Assembly: GCA_022829145.1 (NCBI GenBank)
Contig: CM040746.1
Coordinates: forward strand, 35,580,712-35,644,711
Length of the DNA stretch: 64,000 bases
Reading direction: 5' to 3'
Source: Albula goreensis
Lineage: Eukaryota > Chordata > Actinopteri > Albuliformes > Albulidae
Shown: piece by piece, positions 58,466-64,000 of the stretch
Layout: each line of letters opens with the position of its first letter
Position numbering within the stretch: position 1 is the first letter of the stretch
Program-made: the position numbers and the translations under genes
The notes under the pieces: generated by a model
Database searches by the model: none
What the model was told of the DNA's origin: nothing
What the model saw: only the letters and a program-made list of their open reading frames with translations

Positions 58466-59800
58466 TTCATTTTGCACCCACATTTGATTTGACGTTAAAC
58501 CATAGCAAAAACCTCAGGTTGCTTTGAGGTCTTCAAGTTTCAATCATAGTAAAAAATATGTCAGTCGAAAATCATCATCTATTTCCTGAATCTAAATTCA
58601 TGACTCCACTCTCACATGTGACAGGTGCGAGATAATCTGGAATGTCACCATAGCTGTTAGCTTATAGGGCAAAGTCTATTTTTTAAAACTATATTTTTGA
58701 AGAAAAAAAAAAAAAGATCAGAAGATCTTCACCACATTTTAGCCATGAGTGTTATTGTATTTGGGTGCATTGTTCATGATAATAACAGATCATATAATGA
58801 CACAAAAACCTTGGAATGTCTGGCAGATCCAGAAGTGTACTGTGTGAGAGAAAACATTTCACCTGAAGCTCTGGAATCATATTTGGCTTTATTCAGGTAC
58901 ATATTGAATAAATGAAGGCCAATCCCCACACATCTATATTAATGATGCTCTCACTTTGAAGTGATTGGGCGTCTGCGCTAGTGCAATGGTGTAGGCAGCC
59001 CAATGGGTGGCCGTTCATGTTTTTAAAAACCCAAGTGCGTGCCCTTATTCCTTCAGATTAATATTTAATATGTCTAATAATTTAATGAAGTTGAACCTAC
59101 ATTGGTTTAATGACCTTTTTTTTCCTCAAAACACATGGAACTTGTAGTCATTAAAAACATTCTTCTCTTCAGTGTGGTCTGTTTTTCAGAGTTAGGCTCT
59201 TTTTGACTCTTCTTTAGCTTATAAGTAGATTATTTCATTTTTCTACATCTAGGTTTCTGTTTGTTATTATCAAAATGTGATACTAATCTTGAGCTTGGGT
59301 GTGTGGGTGTGTAAACAATAAAATACACGATTTCCCAGACGATTTGGCATGTTTATGTGACATAATTGTGTCAAATGTAGAATATCAAAATAGGGCATGA
59401 ATGTGTGTTGGCACTGGAGCAAGGTAAGAGCAGGTTGTGTTTGTGTGGTAATGAAGGCCCCGTAAAGCTGCAATGTTAAGCTCAAAGCCGGCATTCACAT
59501 ATTTTGTCTAGAGAGGGTTCATAAAGTGTAGAATGTGACATTCATGGAAAATGTTTTTTTCTTCCTCTCTGACACTTTGTGGCATAAGAGGCATTGATCT
59601 GACAGAAACCATCTGAAAGAGCGCTGTCTCTCGAGATGGTGAGTAGAGAACAGAAAAACTGAAACACAGGGCCATGAGAAGCTGAAGGACTGCAGGAAGG
59701 GAGGGGGGCGGCATTGTCTTTGAGTCACACTTACCTGTGTGAAACATATGGTCCACAGTCATTCCTGTAAAGTGCTTTCATATTAATACCAGTAATTTGG
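58465..59800. other. non-coding sequence, no gene seen
   Basis: AT-rich with a poly-A at 58701-58713. A consensus minus-strand splice donor (CAG/GTAAGT, 59729-59737) stands alone without a coding exon. Confidence 0.55.
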
Positions 59801-59805
59801 ATGTG

Positions 59806-59871
<66 letters not shown>

Positions 59872-59893
59872 TGTGTGTCTGTGTGTCTGTGTG
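59801..59893. repeat. (GT)n microsatellite with (CTGTGTGT)n end
   Basis: A GT run that passes into three CTGTGTGT units. Confidence 0.97.
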
Positions 59894-60879
59894 CCCATGA
59901 ATACATATACTGGGTTGGAGTTGCATTATCCACAATTCACAAAACTACAATGATAGTATTATTTGTGATAATCCAGTTAGTGTATACAGTGTATGTTGAA
60001 TGTGCAAAAATTAAGGCAGGAATGCAATACATAGTAAATAAGCTCAAAGACTTTTTTTTTCAAGTTGCATAGAGCACATGCACATTCACACTTCTTGTCT
60101 CCTGTAAACTATTGGTTTCTCAACAGAATTTTTTGTTTGCTTTTGTGTGATTTATAAATCGTATGGAGCTTTACACACAGTGGTCAATTCACATCCTCAC
60201 AGCAGGATTTGCAAAGGAATGCTACAAGTAGGGACAACCAGTTCAGAGTCCGTGGAAAGCCAAGGGCAACTTTACATAAACTGAAAGCAAATATGTCTGA
60301 AATACTAGTTTTACCCTGGGTTATTCATGTTTGAAATTTCAGCTATATAAAGCAATAGCTAAATGATCATATATCAGTCGATTAAGTCATCAGTGTATGG
60401 TACTTCATGATGTTTTATTACTAATTCTATAGTCCAAGAGGTATCCATGGCAATAGAACTAGTTAATAGACCGAGGCCAGGGGAGGCTGCTGATTGGATG
60501 ATGAGGGTGAGGATTCTAAACTGACTTAACCCTTCTTATTCTGTGACAAGAGAGTAAGAGCCAGTCGTAGAGCAAAGGTAGACCTGACTGCGACATTGCC
60601 TTGTGAATGTGGACCTCTGGCCATTGATGATGACAGTGTGGCTGGGGCTTTAAGACACAGCTGTAGGACCCGCCCCCCAACACCCCCAGCTTTATCACCA
60701 AGAGGCACTTACTCCACAACCCACCTGAAAGCACTCATAAATTGTTGTTACATGTTTACATCCTGATATATGCGGGGCTACATATCTAATTTTCCCACAG
60801 CATTCGGGGACGTCTTTCCCTCTATGTCAAGGGAGGCTTTTTTCCCATCACTTCTCTCCTGCCTCACCCCTATGTGGTC
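59894..60879. other. non-coding sequence, no gene seen
   Basis: Mixed composition. The 60516-60734 region is GC-richer with overlapping minus frames but no domain. Confidence 0.55.
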
Positions 60880-61200
60880 TGTCAGTTCCCTTTGGGAAAC
60901 ATGACTAATGAAAAATCATTGGGGTAATTTGTACTGGACATCTTTAAAGGACCCTAACTCTCAGTGATATACTATAGGGCATAACCCGCCTTCCTGTACC
61001 ATACATGTCGTCCCAATACTGTAGGTGAATTCATGGAAATATAAAAATATATCATGAATGATGATGAGAGCAGGCCGTTGCGCCGCTGAAGCTTGCTGTT
61101 TCCTGTTCTCCAGAGCGGACCCTGCTCTGTGTTACTGTAACAGCACTCGAACACCCTCGGGCTTTCTTTTTTACTACTGGTCAAACTATGTTATTTGATG
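60880..61200. other. candidate conserved non-coding element
   Basis: A repeat-free stretch with TAAT cores in GACTAATGAAAAATCATT near 60902 and a CpG-rich GTTGCGCCGCTGAAGC near 61077. The call rests on texture only. Confidence 0.3.
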
Positions 61201-61600
61201 CATTAACATTGTACTAATAATTCTAATATTCTGAAAATTGCTTCCTTCTATCTGGATCATGTCAACCCAAGTCACATAAAAGGAGAGAGGGAAAGAATAA
61301 TACAAATTATATATAATACAAACCATTTTCTTGTGAGTACAAACGATTGATCCACACAGAATCTAATTGAGACATGCTCTTACAGGATTGTAGATGAATG
61401 CTTCCATTGATACCTAGAATGTTTTGTGTCTCTGCCATTAGACCGGTAGAACTTCCGTGCCATGTCTTTGCTTATGGGTAAACTGCTGCACTAAATGGGG
61501 TGGCTCAGTTTTAAGAGGCCTTTCTTTCTTTGTTATTCTACCGTCCTATGAAATTAACTCTGCATACAATAGCCTACAGCAGTGCATGAAGCACACTGCC
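61201..61600. other. AT-rich non-coding sequence
   Basis: No feature recognised. Confidence 0.55.
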
Positions 61601-62480
61601 TGTGTCACACGAATGCAGGCACTGTCATGGACAAATGTCAGCGGAGAGGCTAGAGAATGTAATGCGAAAACAGTCACAGAAATTACGTTTTGATATTTCA
61701 ATGACGCGGACGGCTCAGATTTTGAGTCGGCACCACATCTCTATTCCACCAATTCATCACACAAGCAGTACAGGGGGAGGACAAGGATCGACAAATGTGA
61801 TTGCGCTGTATTTGTATGTTCGAACGTGCAATGTGCTGCCTTTCTGATTACTCCAAGGGACGGAAACAAAACAGAATCACCACCAAATAAAAAAAAAAAA
61901 ACAAAATAAAATAAACAGTCATGCAACATGGGCACACAGATACGCACACACACACACACACAAGCACACTTATTGTTTGATTCTAATTGCTTTTGACTAA
62001 TAAACTGCATGGTTGTTTTCATTAGGTTTATTTGCCAGCAGAGTGTCAATTAAAACCACTGTCTCGTCTGGATTTATGTGGGTGGCGGGCAATTTGCCAA
62101 TTGAACCAGATTGATTTTCCATACAAATTTAAAGAAGAGAGCTGAGCAGTCGCAGTATAATAAATAACATCTTCCCAAGTTAGTGGCAGGGCTGAATAGA
62201 TGCGCTGTGCTTTCAGACAGTGCCAGCCTGCTTAGGTCGACCTCGCTACTGTCCCCACACCACTAGTTCCTCAAGCGCAGCCATTGATTATAAATCTTAT
62301 GTTCCACACTTACCTAAGCTGGCGGAAAACAGCAACAACAGCACTCCTTTCTGTGTCTTCTCTCAACTTCCGCCATTGTCTGAGTGACAACAGTTTGTAC
62401 ATCTGTGCAATTAATCGTAGGTCGCTCAATAATATGTGCTGTTATCATTCATCATTATCCTATTGCTCACTGTATGTCTA
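61601..62480. other. candidate conserved non-coding block, interrupted by a short (CA)n
   Basis: Two repeat-free parts (about 61600-61860 and 62040-62480) flank an A-rich stretch and (CA)n at about 61946-61962. The second part has CAATTAAAACCACT (homeodomain plus RUNX-like words) near 62047-62060. An isolated minus-strand consensus donor lies at 62308-62316. No coding frame is convincing. Confidence 0.35.
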
Positions 62481-64000
62481 AATGAAGGGGTTTGTAGGAC
62501 CATTCCTAATGGGCTGCATTAGACTGTATGTATTTTTATTTTTGTATTGGCTTAGAGCCCATGAATGCTCAGTTATGTAATTTATTTATCATTTTTACCC
62601 TTGACTCCCTGCATGATAGGAATGAAAAGGAATAACTTCATACACTTAATCATTGTACTTATCATTCTGCTTCTGTGCTTTTGGTGTAGTTTGGAATCAA
62701 CATAAGTGCAAATGCAGGTTGATAAATTAATAAATTAATCAGGACTGATAATTAGTCATCAATTGCTTTATTAAACATGATTATTGTCAGGCTTGCACTG
62801 CAGAAAGTGGCACTCTTCATGAGATTCTGTCCATTAAGAATCTACTTGATGGCAATAAATAAATGAGAGAGTGAAGGTCAAAACAACAATCAGTGATACT
62901 AAATATTAAGAATAATTCTGTCATTTCAGGACAGGAGACTTAACGCAGACACAAAAGTTAGACCATAAAACACTTTAAAGTTTTCTCCAGACAAGGCTGT
63001 TTGAGTAGAATACATGCCTGCAATGTTAAAGCCAAAGAAACCAAACCCACACTGTTACTCATTAAGCAAGTTAACATGTCCACACAGTAGAGATATTGCT
63101 CATGCACTCAAAAGCTGCTGGACCCTTCAACCCTTGACAGGATTTCTTATCTGACTGTGTGAGACAGGTTTTGGCTCTGAGCTCCTTAGGTACTCCATAC
63201 TGGTCAAGGAGTCAATTACTGCACTCGCTATATAACTCCAAAAAAACTCCAAAGCTAAAAAACTCTGGTTGCTCCTTTTCAACTTGCTCTCAAGAAGTTC
63301 AGACTTTCCATTTAACAATAATTTAGACATCTGTTAGTGACCAAACTCAAGTATGACAGGTCTGAAAACTTGTAATAACTTTTTGTAAGCAATGTAATGA
63401 ACAAAGAACTGAATTCGCCTTATGGTTTTCTAAACATAGATATTCCCTTCGTGCTACACTTGATAAATTAGCTTTTTTCAGTTCACCAATTTATCAGTCT
63501 TCGCTTATATTGCTTATTGAACTAATTAACAATCATTTGTGAGTGCTGAGGTCTTAGTTACTGGGACAGAGAATTCTGTTGCTACACTGGTAACTTGCAG
63601 CAAAATCCATATGCACTCACCTGAAAGAATTTAGGTTAAACTTTTTTTTTTGATGCAGAATTTTCATCAACTTCTTAGATAAGTAAGAGGACATACACTG
63701 TTGACACACTGAAGGAGTAATGTTGCATTCCTGATGTGTCATTAAAAAAGGAGAGGAGAGGAGATTACCAACATTCAGCCTCAACACAGGACATGATTGG
63801 ATAGAGTGAATGTGGGCACTAGGAAGAGTGCTCTGTCAGCGAGGGTGTTAACTGCTGGTGCGGTCTCGGCCCTGTCTCTAGATCATTATCACTGTGTCAT
63901 TACCCAGCCTCTACTCTGGGACTCTGCAACACAGGCCTCCATAAGGCCCCAGCCACACTTTATAAGAGATAAAAAACATAACGATCTCTAAAGTCACTCA
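62481..64000. other. AT-rich non-coding sequence, no gene seen
   Basis: No gene, transposon or notable structure up to the window end. A short GAGGAGAGGAGAGGAG run is at about 63751-63766. Confidence 0.6.

Noticed and set aside
58968-59010. tRNA-like GTGCAATGGTGTAGGCAGCCC
   Set aside because: Resembles an A-box region only; no T arm or B box follows at the right distance.
59729-59737. Consensus minus-strand splice donor (another at 62308-62316)
   Set aside because: No convincing acceptor or coding exon next to either.

Overview
The window looks like non-coding DNA from a ray-finned fish, most likely a teleost. Four things point there: very frequent long (GT)n/(CA)n and (ATT)n microsatellites; a palindromic 'TTAGCTAAC' style degenerate repeat; an element at 15.03-15.20 kb with the common fish ending that reads like 'CTGTAAGTCACTTTGAATAA..GCTAAATGAC'; and a CR1-type LINE whose 3' end carries the 'GGCCATTCGGCCC' motif. 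The species assignment is inference. There is no bacterial-style gene layout, no operon, no CRISPR array and no rRNA or tRNA gene.

I found no host protein-coding gene I can defend. Most open frames are chance frames or lie in simple repeats. Real coding homology is confined to two dead transposons. One is a Harbinger (HARBI1-like) transposase exon on the minus strand at about 13.2-13.6 kb. The other is a CR1-clade reverse transcriptase on the minus strand at about 28.2-29.6 kb. A possible solo LTR lies at 42.5-43.1 kb, and tRNA-related SINE relics lie near 48.2 and 49.7-50.2 kb. The window therefore reads as a gene desert or the inside of a very large intron.

Layout: 0-9 kb holds low-repeat blocks that look like conserved non-coding elements (CNEs; 3.58-3.93, 4.60-5.06, 6.60-7.33 and 8.19-8.56 kb), separated by microsatellites and two small hairpin systems. 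10-14 kb is AT-rich with Harbinger remains. 15-25 kb is mostly featureless. 25.6-27.1 kb is a 74-bp minisatellite, followed by the LINE. 30-40 kb holds degenerate tandem repeats, a 147-bp inverted-repeat element and a large (TAG)n compound array. 41-47 kb alternates CNE-like blocks with an LTR-like block and a degenerate 75-79 bp minisatellite. 46.8-50.4 kb has two strong CTCF-type motifs in convergent orientation. 54.5-57.4 kb contains two direct copies of an unnamed ~0.4 kb sequence. 56-62.5 kb has further CNE-like blocks.

The most useful leads are the paired unnamed repeat (54557/56971), the convergent CTCF-like pair, the hairpin cluster at 6.1-6.2 kb, the inverted-repeat element at 35.9 kb and an isolated 87-bp exon-like segment at 51869-51955. 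CNE calls rest on sequence texture and motif content only, because no alignment could be run.
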